From NCBI GenBank assembly GCA_002706335.1, contig PAKZ01000003.1, positions 62,001-126,000 on the forward strand: a stretch of DNA of 64,000 nt, given 5' to 3'. The DNA comes from Ahrensia sp. (GTDB lineage: Bacteria > Pseudomonadota > Alphaproteobacteria > Rhizobiales > Rhizobiaceae). This document shows, piece after piece, positions 18,154 to 27,776 of the stretch. The translations under genes were made by a program, and so were the position numbers. The notes beneath the pieces are model-generated. The model was not told the DNA's origin, made no database searches, and worked only from the letters and a program-made list of their open reading frames with translations. Every line of letters starts with the position of its first letter. Within the stretch, counting starts at the first letter, position 1.

Positions 18154-18810
18154 GTGGATGAATTCACCCGCAACCTGATCGTGAGACGTTGGGAAACGAT
18201 GTTGGAGGCGGTGAATCGTCTTGGAGGACGTGTTGACCCGCTAATTGTCGAACCGCCCGCGACCAAAGCAGATGTGGAGAGTCTAGAGCGTCGCTTGGGC
18301 ACTTCCTTACCTGCAGCGCTTCGCGACGTATTGCTGACGTTTTCACGTTCGGTGGAGTTTCGATGGTTCCTACCGGACGACTACCGGCTGCCTGCCGAGT
18401 TCAGACACATTTTTTGCGGAGATTGCCACTGGTCAATTGAATCGATCGAAATGTCCAACGAAGGCAAAGAGCACTGGATCAAGGTGGTTTTTCCGGACCC
18501 GTCGGATCCGTACGACGCGGTATGGCACGACGTTTTGGCAGTTCAGGATGTCGGAAACGGCGATTACCTAGCGATCGAAATACGCGCCAACGAGCCTAAC
18601 CCGGTTACCTATCTGAGTCATGATGACGGAGAAGGGCACGGCCTTAAACTAGGGGAAGACTTCAAGGACTTCCTACTGCGCTGGAGCCGCCTCGGATGTG
18701 TAGGAGCGGAAGACTGGCAGTGGCTCCCCTTTGCGACGGCAGATGGTTCCCTGGATCCAAATTGCGATTTGGCAACATCATATAGAGCTCTTATTGGCGC
18801 TCAAATCTAA
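18154..18810 (+). CDS. SMI1/KNR4 (SUKH) family protein
   Basis: A 218-residue protein with a SUKH-type core: EPPATKADVESLERRLGTSLPAALRDVLLTFSRS, then WHDVLAVQDVGNGDYLAIE and VTYLSHDDGEGHGLKLGEDFKDFLLRW. SUKH proteins are often immunity proteins of contact-dependent or polymorphic toxin systems, though some are general scaffolds. No toxin gene is adjacent. Base composition is visibly lower in GC than the P450 and HyuA genes on each side, which hints at transfer. The start is GTG 18154; there is no better in-frame ATG. Confidence 0.8.
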   Translation: MDEFTRNLIVRRWETMLEAVNRLGGRVDPLIVEPPATKADVESLERRLGTSLPAALRDVLLTFSRSVEFRWFLPDDYRLPAEFRHIFCGDCHWSIESIEMSNEGKEHWIKVVFPDPSDPYDAVWHDVLAVQDVGNGDYLAIEIRANEPNPVTYLSHDDGEGHGLKLGEDFKDFLLRWSRLGCVGAEDWQWLPFATADGSLDPNCDLATSYRALIGAQI

Positions 18811-18889
18811 ACTGTTCCTAGTTGCCCCAGCGGGTCTTCCTGCTTAATGCAGCGCATCCGAAACGATCCTTGCGCGCGATCCATTCCAG

Positions 18890-20893
18890 ATGACCCTCTC
18901 CCTCGGCATCGACACAGGCGGCACTTATACGGACGCCGTCATCCATGACGAGACGCGTGGCGTCATTGCGAAAGCAAAGGCGCTGACGACGCGACACAAC
19001 CTGTCCATCGGGCTCGGTGAGGCGATGGACGCCGTGCTGGCGGGAAGCGACGTCGCGCCGAGCGATATCGGCCTCGTCTCGATCTCGACGACGCTGGCGA
19101 CCAATGCGCTGGTGGAAGGCCAGGGCGGGCGGATCGGGCTCGTCATGATCGGCTTTTCGGAAAGCGATCTCGACCGGGCCGGACTGCGCGACGCGCTGCG
19201 CGGCGATCCGGTGATATTCATCGCCGGCGGGCACAATGCGCATGGGCGCGAGACGGCGCAATTCGACAAGGGCGCGCTGGAGCACGCTCTTGCCGAGACG
19301 CAAAGTCAGGTCTCCGCCTATGCGGTGGCCGGATATTTCGCGGTGCGCAACCCGGAGCACGAGATCGCCGCGCGCGACATTATCCGCGACGCGACGCAAC
19401 TGCCGGTAACGACGAGCCATGAATTGTCGGCGAAGCTGGACGGGCCCCGCCGGGCGCTGACAACCGTCCTGAACGCGCGGCTGATCTCCATGATCGACCG
19501 GCTGATCGAGGCCGCCGAGAACCGCATGGTGAAGGGCGGCATCAGCGCGCCGCTGATGGTGGTGCGCGGAGACGGCTCACTGGTCGCCGCCGGCTTTGCG
19601 CGGGCAAGACCGATCGAGACGATCCTGTCGGGGCCGGCGGCGAGCCTGGTGGGCGCACAGCATCTGGTACAGGCCGAAAACGCCATCGTCTCCGATATTG
19701 GCGGAACGACCACGGATATCGCCATCCTCGATAACGGCCGACCGAGGATCGATCCGCAGGGCGCGACCGTCGGCGGCTTCCGGACCATGGTTGACGCGGT
19801 CGCGATGCGGACTTTCGGGCTCGGCGGGGACAGCGAGGGGGCGATCGACGATGGGGCGCTCAAGCCGCAAATTCGCCTCGGGCCGCGCCGACTCTTGCCG
19901 CTGTCGCTGCTGGCGCATCTGCACGGGCCGGAGGTGTTGCAGAACCTTGAGCGGCAGGCGCGGGCGACGATTCCGGTGCGCAACGAAGGGCGTTTCGCGC
20001 TGAAGGCCGGCGTGCCGGACCGGCTGGCGGCTGGACTGTCGCGCTCCGAGGCGGATTTGTTCAGCCGGCTAAAGGACACGCCGCAACCGCTCGACCGGTT
20101 GCTCGCGGCGACGGCGGAACTGGCGACACTGAACCGACTGGCGGCGCGCGGACTGGCGCTGATCGCCGGCTTCACGCCTTCGGACGCGCAGCATGTGCTG
20201 GGCCGCTTTACCCATTGGGACCGGGACGCCGCACTGCTCGGCGCGAAACTGTTCGCCCGCAAGAAGGACGGCTACGGCAATCCGCTCGCGCCCGATGCGG
20301 AGACGATCAGCGCCCGCGTGGTCGACCGGCTGGTGCGGCTGTCGGCGGAGCGCGTGCTGGAGACGGCGATTTGCGAGGACGGGCTGGATGGCGCGGCGCT
20401 CGCCGCGTCGGCGCTGGCGCAGCGCGCGCTCGACCGGGAGACAGGCATCGCCCGATTTTCGCTAGCGCTCGACCGGCCGGTGATCGCGCTCGGCGCGGGC
20501 GCGGGAGCGTATTATCCGCGAGCCGGCGAGTTGCTCGCGACGCAGGCCATTGTGCCGGAACACGCGGAAGTGGCGAATGCCGTGGGTGCGGTGGTCGGGC
20601 AAGTGCGTATCAGCGTGACCGCGGAGATCATGCAGCCGGTGGAAGGCCGTTTCGAGATCGCCGGACTGGAAGGCGCGGCGGGCCTTGCGTTTCCGTCCAT
20701 GGAAGAGGCGCTGGCCGAAGCCGAACGCCGCTGCCGCCAGAACGCGGAGGCGCTGGCCAAAGAGGCGGGCGCGGCGGAGGCGAAAGGGACCGTTTCGCGC
20801 GATGTCGAAACAGCCGAGATCGAGGGCCGTGAACAGTTCGTTTCGGCGACAGTTACGGCGATTGCGGGAGGCAGGCCGGCGACGGCCATTTGA
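18890..20893 (+). CDS. Hydantoinase/oxoprolinase family protein (HyuA-like)
   Basis: A 667-residue protein with the ATP-binding actin-like fold of HyuA: GIDTGGTYTDAVIHD at the start and SDIGGTTTDIAIL in the middle (about residues 265-277). In the family this subunit hydrolyses hydantoins or 5-oxoproline with ATP, usually with a HyuB subunit. No hyuB is present on either side, so it stands alone here. The N-terminal domain (hydantoinase/oxoprolinase N) and core are complete, and the length is normal. Start ATG 18890; no clear ribosome binding site is seen. Confidence 0.86.
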   Translation: MTLSLGIDTGGTYTDAVIHDETRGVIAKAKALTTRHNLSIGLGEAMDAVLAGSDVAPSDIGLVSISTTLATNALVEGQGGRIGLVMIGFSESDLDRAGLRDALRGDPVIFIAGGHNAHGRETAQFDKGALEHALAETQSQVSAYAVAGYFAVRNPEHEIAARDIIRDATQLPVTTSHELSAKLDGPRRALTTVLNARLISMIDRLIEAAENRMVKGGISAPLMVVRGDGSLVAAGFARARPIETILSGPAASLVGAQHLVQAENAIVSDIGGTTTDIAILDNGRPRIDPQGATVGGFRTMVDAVAMRTFGLGGDSEGAIDDGALKPQIRLGPRRLLPLSLLAHLHGPEVLQNLERQARATIPVRNEGRFALKAGVPDRLAAGLSRSEADLFSRLKDTPQPLDRLLAATAELATLNRLAARGLALIAGFTPSDAQHVLGRFTHWDRDAALLGAKLFARKKDGYGNPLAPDAETISARVVDRLVRLSAERVLETAICEDGLDGAALAASALAQRALDRETGIARFSLALDRPVIALGAGAGAYYPRAGELLATQAIVPEHAEVANAVGAVVGQVRISVTAEIMQPVEGRFEIAGLEGAAGLAFPSMEEALAEAERRCRQNAEALAKEAGAAEAKGTVSRDVETAEIEGREQFVSATVTAIAGGRPATAI

Positions 20894-21030
20894 CGGCATT
20901 CAGCGAATTACGCGCAGACGGCGGGCTATTTTATCCATTCTGGAAAGAAAGCTAGTCAGTTTGGCCAAGTTGACAGTTAATCGGCTGGCGTGCTTTGCCG
21001 CAGGATCACTTGTTTTCCGGAGGAAATGGC

Positions 21031-23193
21031 ATGGGCGCGACGCTCACGATCGATGGCCTGACAATCGACAAGGGTCTCTACGATTTCATCACCGACGAGG
21101 CGATGCCCGGCACGGGCCTCGAGGCGAAGGATTTCTGGCCGGCCTTTTCGAAGATCGTGCACGAGCTCGGGCCGAAGAACCGGGCTCTGCTGGCGAAGCG
21201 CGACGACCTCCAGGCCAAGCTTGACGCCTGGTATCGCGAGCATCGCGAGGACGGCTACGAAATGCCGGAATACGAGGCGTTCCTCAAGGAGATCGGCTAT
21301 CTCGTGCCGGAGGGCGACGCTTTCTCAGTGTCGACGGCAAATGTCGATCCGGAGATCGCCGACGTGGCCGGGCCGCAGCTGGTCGTGCCGATCATGAATG
21401 CACGCTTCGCGCTCAACGCAGCGAATGCGCGCTGGGGCTCGCTCTATGACGCGCTCTACGGCACGGATGCGCTGGGCGACCTCCCGCCGGGCGGCGGCTA
21501 CGATCCGGAACGCGGCGCGCGCGTGATCGCCTGGGCGCGCAACTTTCTCAACGAGAACGCACCGCTTTGCACCGACTGGACCGATGTCCGCGGCTTCTCG
21601 GTCGAGGACGGCGAGCTGAAGCTGCAGATGGAAGACAGCACCAAAGCCGAGCTGAAGGACAAGGCGCAATTCGCCGGTTATCGCGGCAGCGCCACCGCGC
21701 CCGACGCGGTGCTGCTCACCAAGAACGGGCTGCATGTCGAGATTGTCATCGACGCCGACCATCCGATCGGCAAGGCCGATGCCGCGCATATCGCCGACCT
21801 GATGCTGGAATCGGCGCTGACGACGATCATGGATTGCGAGGATTCGGTCGCCGCGGTCGATGCGGAAGACAAGACGCTGGTCTATCGCAACTGGCTCGGT
21901 CTGATGAAGGGCGACCTGCGGGAGACTTTCGAGAAGGGCGGCAAAAAGATCACCCGCGCGATGAACCCGGACCGCGACTATGTCTCGCCGGCCGGCGAAG
22001 CCTTCTCGCTCAAGGGCCGGTCGCTGATGCTGATCCGCAATGTCGGCCACCTGATGACAAACCCGGCGGCGACCGACCGCGACGGCAACGAGGTGCCGGA
22101 AGGCATCATGGACGCGATGATGACGGCGCTGATCGCGCTGCACGATGTGGGGCCGGACGGCCGCCACGCCAATTCGACCGAAGGTTCGATGTATGTCGTC
22201 AAGCCGAAGATGCACGGGCCGGAGGAAGTCGCCTTCGCGGTGGAGGTCTTCGGCCGGGTCGAGGAAGCGCTCGGCATGGCGCCGAACACCATCAAGATGG
22301 GCATCATGGACGAGGAGCGCCGCACGACGGTGAACCTGAAGGAATGCATCCGCGCCGCGAAGGAGCGCGTGGTGTTCATCAATACCGGCTTCCTGGATCG
22401 CACTGGCGACGAGATCCACACCTCGATGGAACTCGGCCCGATGATCCGCAAGGGCGACATGAAACAGGCGGTCTGGATCCAGGCCTACGAGAACTGGAAC
22501 GTCGATGTGGGCCTCGAATGCGGCCTTTCCGGCCACGCCCAGATCGGCAAGGGCATGTGGGCGATGCCGGACCTGATGCACGCGATGCTGGAGCAGAAGA
22601 TCGGCCATCCGAAGGCCGGCGCCAACACCGCCTGGGTGCCCTCGCCGACGGCGGCGACCCTGCATGCGACGCATTATCACCAGGTGGATGTGAAAGAGGT
22701 GCAGGCGCAGTTGAAATCGCGCGGGCGCGCCAAGCTCGAGGACATCCTGTCGGTTCCCGTGGCGCGGCGACCGAACTGGTCCGAGGAGGACATCCAGCGC
22801 GAACTCGACAACAATGCGCAGGGCATTCTCGGCTATGTGGTGCGCTGGGTCGACCAGGGCGTCGGCTGTTCCAAGGTGCCGGACATCAACGATGTCGGGC
22901 TGATGGAAGACCGCGCGACGTTGCGTATATCCTCGCAGCACATGGCCAACTGGCTGCATCACGGCGTGGTGCTGGAGCACCAGATCGTCGACACGATGAA
23001 AAGGATGGCCGAAGTGGTCGACCGGCAGAATGCGGGCGATCCGAATTATCACCCGATGGCGCCGAATTTCGATGAGTCCATCGCCTTCCAGGCGGCGCTG
23101 GATCTGGTTCTGAAGGGTCGCGAACAGCCCGCAGGCTACACCGAGCCGATCCTCCACAAGCGGCGGCTGGAGCTGAAATCAAAGCGAACATAA
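21031..23193 (+). CDS. glcB: Malate synthase G
   Basis: A 720-residue single-chain malate synthase, which condenses glyoxylate and acetyl-CoA into malate. The central TIM barrel and its family motifs are visible: [25 protein letters not shown] and the C-terminal end. Length matches isoform G. The ATG at 21031 follows GGAGGA by about 6 bp; an upstream start would add 12 residues without support. No isocitrate lyase gene is in the window, so glyoxylate may come from glycolate or other routes, or aceA lies elsewhere. A strong terminator follows. Confidence 0.97.
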   Translation: MGATLTIDGLTIDKGLYDFITDEAMPGTGLEAKDFWPAFSKIVHELGPKNRALLAKRDDLQAKLDAWYREHREDGYEMPEYEAFLKEIGYLVPEGDAFSVSTANVDPEIADVAGPQLVVPIMNARFALNAANARWGSLYDALYGTDALGDLPPGGGYDPERGARVIAWARNFLNENAPLCTDWTDVRGFSVEDGELKLQMEDSTKAELKDKAQFAGYRGSATAPDAVLLTKNGLHVEIVIDADHPIGKADAAHIADLMLESALTTIMDCEDSVAAVDAEDKTLVYRNWLGLMKGDLRETFEKGGKKITRAMNPDRDYVSPAGEAFSLKGRSLMLIRNVGHLMTNPAATDRDGNEVPEGIMDAMMTALIALHDVGPDGRHANSTEGSMYVVKPKMHGPEEVAFAVEVFGRVEEALGMAPNTIKMGIMDEERRTTVNLKECIRAAKERVVFINTGFLDRTGDEIHTSMELGPMIRKGDMKQAVWIQAYENWNVDVGLECGLSGHAQIGKGMWAMPDLMHAMLEQKIGHPKAGANTAWVPSPTAATLHATHYHQVDVKEVQAQLKSRGRAKLEDILSVPVARRPNWSEEDIQRELDNNAQGILGYVVRWVDQGVGCSKVPDINDVGLMEDRATLRISSQHMANWLHHGVVLEHQIVDTMKRMAEVVDRQNAGDPNYHPMAPNFDESIAFQAALDLVLKGREQPAGYTEPILHKRRLELKSKRT

Positions 23194-23198
23194 AGCGA

Positions 23199-23225
23199 AG
23201 GCCGCCCGCGAGGGCGGCCTTTTTG
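23199..23225 (+). terminator. Rho-independent terminator of glcB
   Basis: A stem AGGCCGCCC / GGGCGGCCT with a short loop, followed directly by TTTTTG. Confidence 0.9.
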
Positions 23226-23245
23226 TATCAGGGGAAGCGTTCGCG

Positions 23246-24097
23246 TCAGTCACGCCGGAAGCGGATTGAGGTGATCCGGCCGCTCCAGAAAGGATGGATT
23301 TCACCATTGGCGGCGCGTGCGATCATGAAGGACATCGGCACTCGCACGCCGTCGACAAGGCGATAATCCGACCGCTCCGTGTGCTCGCCGGAGCCGTGAT
23401 AGGGCGTCTCCAGATCGCCTTCCTCCTCGGCATCCAGGGCGGAAATGCCGCCATCGTCGCGAAAGGTCACGATCATCGAGGATTGCAGGCCATAGGCGCT
23501 GATGACGGCGCGGGCGTGGTTGTCGTCGATCGGCTCCCAGCGCACCGGGCCGCCGGGCAGCAACGCCATCGGCCAAGCCGGGCTTTCAAGCAACCAGCGA
23601 CGCAGCGAGATGCGGTTGAGCTCCGGCGTTCCCTTTTCGTCGACGACGCGCAGCGTCGAGAGCAGCTTGGCGCCCATCTCCATCTCGCCGTCGACGAAAA
23701 TATCGTAGGCGATAGCCCATAACGGACCGTAGATCGGCGTGTCGGCGGAAAAGACGAGGTCGGGCTTGCGCGTGGAAGCCACCTGCCGCGCGGTCGTCGG
23801 TTCGAAATTGTCCATCAGCGGCCGGCGGAATTCACCACTCATCTCCACCTCGACGGAGGAAATGTCGCGCGGCGGGCCGTCCGGGAAAACGAATTCGAAA
23901 TAGCGGCGGACCGGGTCCGGCAAAGTTTCCATGGCGGCTGCGTCGAAGGGCGCCGGGCGCTCACCGGCATCGGCGATCACCGCGTTCTCCCTGCCCGATA
24001 TCTCCGCACGGAGCGACCAGGCCGACCAGCCGATCCAGACGGCGGGAACCGCGACGACGAGGCCGAGCGCTATCAGTGCATTTCTGCGAAGGGACAT
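23246..24097 (-). CDS. DUF6544-like membrane-anchored protein
   Basis: A 283-residue protein with an N-terminal membrane segment (about residues 7-25) and a large extracytoplasmic or cytoplasmic domain. It resembles the DUF6544/DUF6920 family (DPVRRYFEFVFPDGPP, then GPLWAIAYDIFVDGEMEMGAKLLS, then WPMALLPGGPVRWEPID). No function is established for the family. It is divergent from a TetR regulator over about 93 bp containing an inverted repeat, so it is probably the regulator's target. The ATG at 24097 is chosen because AGGAGA lies upstream; an extended start is less likely. Confidence 0.75.
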   Translation of the reverse strand: MSLRRNALIALGLVVAVPAVWIGWSAWSLRAEISGRENAVIADAGERPAPFDAAAMETLPDPVRRYFEFVFPDGPPRDISSVEVEMSGEFRRPLMDNFEPTTARQVASTRKPDLVFSADTPIYGPLWAIAYDIFVDGEMEMGAKLLSTLRVVDEKGTPELNRISLRRWLLESPAWPMALLPGGPVRWEPIDDNHARAVISAYGLQSSMIVTFRDDGGISALDAEEEGDLETPYHGSGEHTERSDYRLVDGVRVPMSFMIARAANGEIHPFWSGRITSIRFRRD

Positions 24098-24118
24098 GAT
24101 GTTTCTCCTGAATGACAT

Positions 24119-24168
24119 AACCGTAATCTTTTGTACGGATTGACACATACGTATAATTGTTTACGGTT
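24119..24168. promoter_or_regulatory. Candidate TetR operator / divergent promoter region
   Basis: AACCGTAA (24119-24126) and its exact inverse TTACGGTT (24161-24168) flank a compact AT-rich region. A second shorter inverted pair, CCGTA (24121-24125) and TACGG (24134-24138), lies inside. TTGACA occurs on the plus strand (24140-24145), and another on the minus strand (24175-24170) partly overlaps the right edge. This is the expected place for autoregulation of the TetR gene and of the divergent DUF6544 gene. Confidence 0.5.
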
Positions 24169-24190
24169 TTGTCAAGCAAAGGAGACGAGG

Positions 24191-24799
24191 ATGGGTGGCG
24201 ACTACGCGGCGCGGCGGCTTGCCGCCATCAAGGAAGCGGCATTCGAGATCCTGGCGGAGAAAGGCTACAAGGCCGCCTCAATGCTGGAGATCGCCCGGCG
24301 GGCGAAGGCCTCAAACGAAACGCTCTACAAGTGGTTCGGCAACAAGCAGGCACTGTTCAAGGCGCTGGTCGAGGATAATGCGCGCGAGGCCCGCGAATTG
24401 CTGGAAAGGGCGCTGTCGGACGACGGCGATCCGATCGACGCGCTGTCACGCCTCGGGCCGGTCCTTCTGGAAATCGTCACAGGCGAAAAGGCAGTCGCGC
24501 TCAACCGGGCGGCGGCGGGCGATGTGTTCGAGACGGCGACGCTCGGAGGTACGATCGCCGATTATGGGCGCGAGACGATCCTTCCGCTGCTGACGGCCGT
24601 CTTCGAGCGCGCCGGAAAGGATGGCCTGCTTACGATCGACGATCCGCGCGAGGCGGCCGAAACCTATATCAATCTGCTGATCGGCGACCTGCAGATCCGG
24701 CGCGTCATCGGGGTTTCCTCGCCAACGGTTCGCAAGGAGGCGGAAGCCCGCACGGCCCGGGCCGTAACGCATCTGCGGCGCATCTACGGCAAGGCCTGA
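24191..24799 (+). CDS. TetR family transcriptional regulator
   Basis: A 202-residue regulator with a TetR N-terminal helix-turn-helix (about residues 9-55: AAIKEAAFEILAEKGYKAAS, then EIARRAKASNETLYKWFGNKQALF) and an all-helical ligand-binding C-terminal domain. The last part resembles the TetR_C group acting near efflux or membrane genes. The ATG at 24191 follows GGAGACGAGG. It probably regulates itself and the divergent DUF6544 protein through the inverted repeat between them. Confidence 0.92.
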   Translation: MGGDYAARRLAAIKEAAFEILAEKGYKAASMLEIARRAKASNETLYKWFGNKQALFKALVEDNAREARELLERALSDDGDPIDALSRLGPVLLEIVTGEKAVALNRAAAGDVFETATLGGTIADYGRETILPLLTAVFERAGKDGLLTIDDPREAAETYINLLIGDLQIRRVIGVSSPTVRKEAEARTARAVTHLRRIYGKA

Positions 24800-24907
24800 C
24801 CGGTCGCCGGACAAATTCATTCATGATTGATACACTTTTTCTTGCGGGCGTTTCCACGGCGCGCTAAGGCGGTTGCCGGGCTTTTTGCATGCCGGGAGGA
24901 GAGTTTC

Positions 24908-26002
24908 ATGCCGACGCGCTACGCCATCATCGGATCAGGCATGATGGGGCAAGAGCATATCCGCAATATCGCGCTTCTTCCCGATGCGCAGGTGACGGCG
25001 ATTGCCGATCCCGACGAGGGAATGCGTCATGCGGCGACCACGCTGGCCGGACACCATGGCTTCGGCGATGTCGCCGTCTTTGACGATTTCCGCGCGCTAA
25101 TCTCGGCGGACAAGGCCGACGCGGTGATCGTCGCCAGCCCGAACGAGACCCATTTCGCGGTGATGGAGGCGCTGCTCGCGACGCGGCTGCCCGTGCTGCT
25201 CGAAAAGCCCTCGGCAACTGGCGCGGAAGCGGCGCATGCGCTGGCGGCCAAGGCCGAAACGCGCGAGGCGCCGGTCTGGGTGGCGATGGAATATCGCTAC
25301 ATGCCGCCGATCGCCCGGCTGATCGAGGAGGTTCGGAACGGCAGCGCGGGTGCGCCAAAGATGCTTTCAATCGTCGAGCACCGTTATCCTTTCCTTACCA
25401 AGGTCGGCCACTGGAACCGTTTTTCCGCACGCTCGGGCGGCACTATGGTGGAGAAATGCTGCCATTTCTTCGACCTGATGCGACTGATCACCGAAAGCGA
25501 GCCGGTGCGCCTCTATGCATCCGGCGCGCAGGATGTGAACCATCGCGATGAGGACCATGACGGGCTGCGGCCGGATATGATCGACAACGCTTTCGTCGTC
25601 ATAGATTTCGACAACGGCATGCGGGCGGCGCTGGATCTGTGCATGTTCGCCGAGGGCTCCTATTTCCAGGAACAGGTTTCGGTGACCGGCGACGCCGGCA
25701 AGGTGGAGGCCGTCGTGCCGGGGCCCGCCCGGTTCTGGCCCGGCGGCGCGGAGCGCGTCTCCGAGATCATCGTCTCGGCGCGCAGCGCCAAGGCGCCGAA
25801 GCGCGAGGCGGTGCATGTCGATGAACATGTGCTGAGGGCCGGCGACCACCATGGCGGCACGTTTTATCAGCACGAACGCTTCAACCGGCTGGTGCGGACG
25901 GGCGGCAAACCGGAAGTGACCTTGCATGATGGCGCGAGGGCGGTAGAAATGGGAGCTGCCGCCGAACGCTCGATCCGCGACGGCTGCGTTGTGCATTTCT
26001 GA
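24908..26002 (+). CDS. Gfo/Idh/MocA family oxidoreductase
   Basis: A 364-residue NAD(P)-dependent sugar dehydrogenase. The Rossmann motif is GSGMMGQEHIRNI (about residues 10-22). The catalytic segment EKPSATGA includes the usual Lys. The C-terminal domain has the YFQEQVSVTGDAGKVEA fold. The substrate is unknown; inositols, dehydro-sugars or amino-sugars are typical. It starts after a GGAGGAGAG site. It sits 33 bp before a PfkB-type sugar kinase on the same strand, so the two may act in one sugar pathway. Confidence 0.92.
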   Translation: MPTRYAIIGSGMMGQEHIRNIALLPDAQVTAIADPDEGMRHAATTLAGHHGFGDVAVFDDFRALISADKADAVIVASPNETHFAVMEALLATRLPVLLEKPSATGAEAAHALAAKAETREAPVWVAMEYRYMPPIARLIEEVRNGSAGAPKMLSIVEHRYPFLTKVGHWNRFSARSGGTMVEKCCHFFDLMRLITESEPVRLYASGAQDVNHRDEDHDGLRPDMIDNAFVVIDFDNGMRAALDLCMFAEGSYFQEQVSVTGDAGKVEAVVPGPARFWPGGAERVSEIIVSARSAKAPKREAVHVDEHVLRAGDHHGGTFYQHERFNRLVRTGGKPEVTLHDGARAVEMGAAAERSIRDGCVVHF

Positions 26003-26035
26003 CCGCCTCAGGGCGGCCGAACCGGAAGAGCCCGA

Positions 26036-26968
26036 ATGTATCTTTGCTGCGGCGACAGTCTTTTCGACATGTTCTCGAGCCCGTCAAGCGACCCACATGG
26101 CATCGCGCTGGACGGGCATGTCGGCGGCTCTCCGCTCAATGTGGCGCTGGGGCTGGCGCGCATGGGCAATCATTCCCGATTCCTGACCCGCATTTCGACG
26201 GACATGTTCGGGCGGCGCATCGCCGGCTTCATGGGGGCCAACGACATCGATTCGAGCCCCTGCGTGGCGACACGGCAGAACACGACTCTCGCCATGATCG
26301 GCCTCAAGGAAGACAACTCGGCCGATTATGTCTTCTACACGGATGGCACGGCGGATTGTTCGCTGGTTCCCGAGGATCTGCCGGCCGAGCTCGATCCGGC
26401 GATCCGCGTCATTCATTTCGGCTCCTATTCCACCGTGATCGAGCCGACGGCGTCGACGCTCGCCCTGCTGGCGGCGCGAGAAGGCGAGACACGTTTCGTC
26501 TCCTACGACCCCAATCTGCGCACCATGGTCGAGCCCGACATCGACCTGTGGCGGGATCGCGTGGCGACGCTGTCGAAGGCGGCATCCTTCATGAAGGCTA
26601 GCGACGAGGATATCGCCCAGCTCGGTACGACGCCGGAGAAATTTGCCGCCGACGCCGTGAGCAGCGGCGTCGAGGTGGCGTGCGTGACGCTCGGCCATGG
26701 CGGCGCGCAGGCCTATTCGGCGGACGGACGGCATGTCTTCGTTCCAGGCATCAAGGTCGATGTCGCCGACACAGTCGGCGCGGGGGATACGTTCCAGGCG
26801 GCCTGCCTGCACTGGCTCGGCGCGGAGGGGCTGACCCGTAAGGGCGGGGCGCGGTCCGCCGACATCGCCGCCATGGCCGGGTTCGCAGTGAAGGCCGCGG
26901 CACTGACCTGCACGCGGCGCGGCGCCGATCTGCCGACGCTCGACGATATCGCGGCTTTTAATCCCTGA
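26036..26968 (+). CDS. PfkB family carbohydrate kinase
   Basis: A 310-residue ribokinase-fold sugar kinase. The N-terminal GG hinge region (GHVGGSPLNVALGLARMG) and the ATP/catalytic motif DTVGAGDTFQAACLHWL, with the conserved Asp base, are both present. The sequence is closest in character to fructokinase-like members. It lies 33 bp after the Gfo/Idh/MocA gene, on the same strand, and probably shares its transcript. Substrate remains unknown. Confidence 0.9.
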   Translation: MYLCCGDSLFDMFSSPSSDPHGIALDGHVGGSPLNVALGLARMGNHSRFLTRISTDMFGRRIAGFMGANDIDSSPCVATRQNTTLAMIGLKEDNSADYVFYTDGTADCSLVPEDLPAELDPAIRVIHFGSYSTVIEPTASTLALLAAREGETRFVSYDPNLRTMVEPDIDLWRDRVATLSKAASFMKASDEDIAQLGTTPEKFAADAVSSGVEVACVTLGHGGAQAYSADGRHVFVPGIKVDVADTVGAGDTFQAACLHWLGAEGLTRKGGARSADIAAMAGFAVKAAALTCTRRGADLPTLDDIAAFNP

Positions 26969-27034
26969 GCGCCCGATTGCGAACACGTTACGCGTCGAAT
27001 AGAACCGGGCACCAATCCCGATTGTCCTGATTCC

Positions 27035-27724
27035 ATGCTGCTGTTCCACAACACGATGTCCGCCCCCTCCCGTTTCGTCCGGCTTCTGCTTGGCGAATAT
27101 GGCGAGGAACCGGAATTGCAGGAGGAACTTCCCTGGGCGCGGCGGCCGGAATTTCTGCAGATCAACCCGGCCGGCACCTTGCCTGTGATGATCGGCGAGG
27201 CGGGGACAGGTATCGTCGGCGCTTTCCCGATTTCGGAATATCTGGACGAAACGCGCGGGCCGATCATGCGCAACCGTCGGCTGATGCCGGGTTCGCCGCT
27301 GGAGCGCGCCGAAGTGCGCCGGCTGATAGACTGGTTTCTCGTCAAGACGGAAGGCGACGTGACGCGGGCGCTGGTGCGCGAACGGGCCTTCAAACTGCAG
27401 ATGTCGGCCGCGGAAGGCGGCGGCGCACCGGATTCGGCCGTGCTTCGCACCGCGCGCGCCAATATCCGCCAACATATGCGCTACCTCGGCTGGCTGGCTC
27501 AAAACCGCAACTGGCTGGCCGGCGATACGCTGACCGCAGCCGATCTGGCCGCCGGCGCCGCGATCTCCATTCTCGACTATCTGGGAGAGATAGACTGGTC
27601 CGGAGAACCGTCGGCGCGCGACTGGTATCAGCGCATCAAGTCGCGACCGAGCTTCCGTGGACTGCTCGCGGACCGCGTGCGGCGGCTGCCACCCGCGCCG
27701 CATTATTCCGATCTGGATTTCTGA
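27035..27724 (+). CDS. Glutathione S-transferase family protein
   Basis: A 229-residue GST-fold protein. The thioredoxin-like N-terminal domain reads LFHNTMSAPSRFVRLLLGEYG and then INPAGTLPVMI with the cis-Pro, and an alpha-helical C-terminal domain includes NWLAGDTLTAADLAAGAA. The Ser in SAPS may be the active hydroxyl of Zeta/Theta-like members. Substrate unknown. It precedes queG by 52 bp. Confidence 0.88.
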   Translation: MLLFHNTMSAPSRFVRLLLGEYGEEPELQEELPWARRPEFLQINPAGTLPVMIGEAGTGIVGAFPISEYLDETRGPIMRNRRLMPGSPLERAEVRRLIDWFLVKTEGDVTRALVRERAFKLQMSAAEGGGAPDSAVLRTARANIRQHMRYLGWLAQNRNWLAGDTLTAADLAAGAAISILDYLGEIDWSGEPSARDWYQRIKSRPSFRGLLADRVRRLPPAPHYSDLDF

Positions 27725-27776
27725 ACGGGCGGCGAAACGGTTGTAAAGCCGCAGCGACGGCAGGCATGATTGCGCC

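Noticed and set aside
21325..23157. Long open frame opposite malate synthase G
   Set aside because: Antisense of a highly conserved gene; His/Arg/Asp-rich translation with no recognisable domain.
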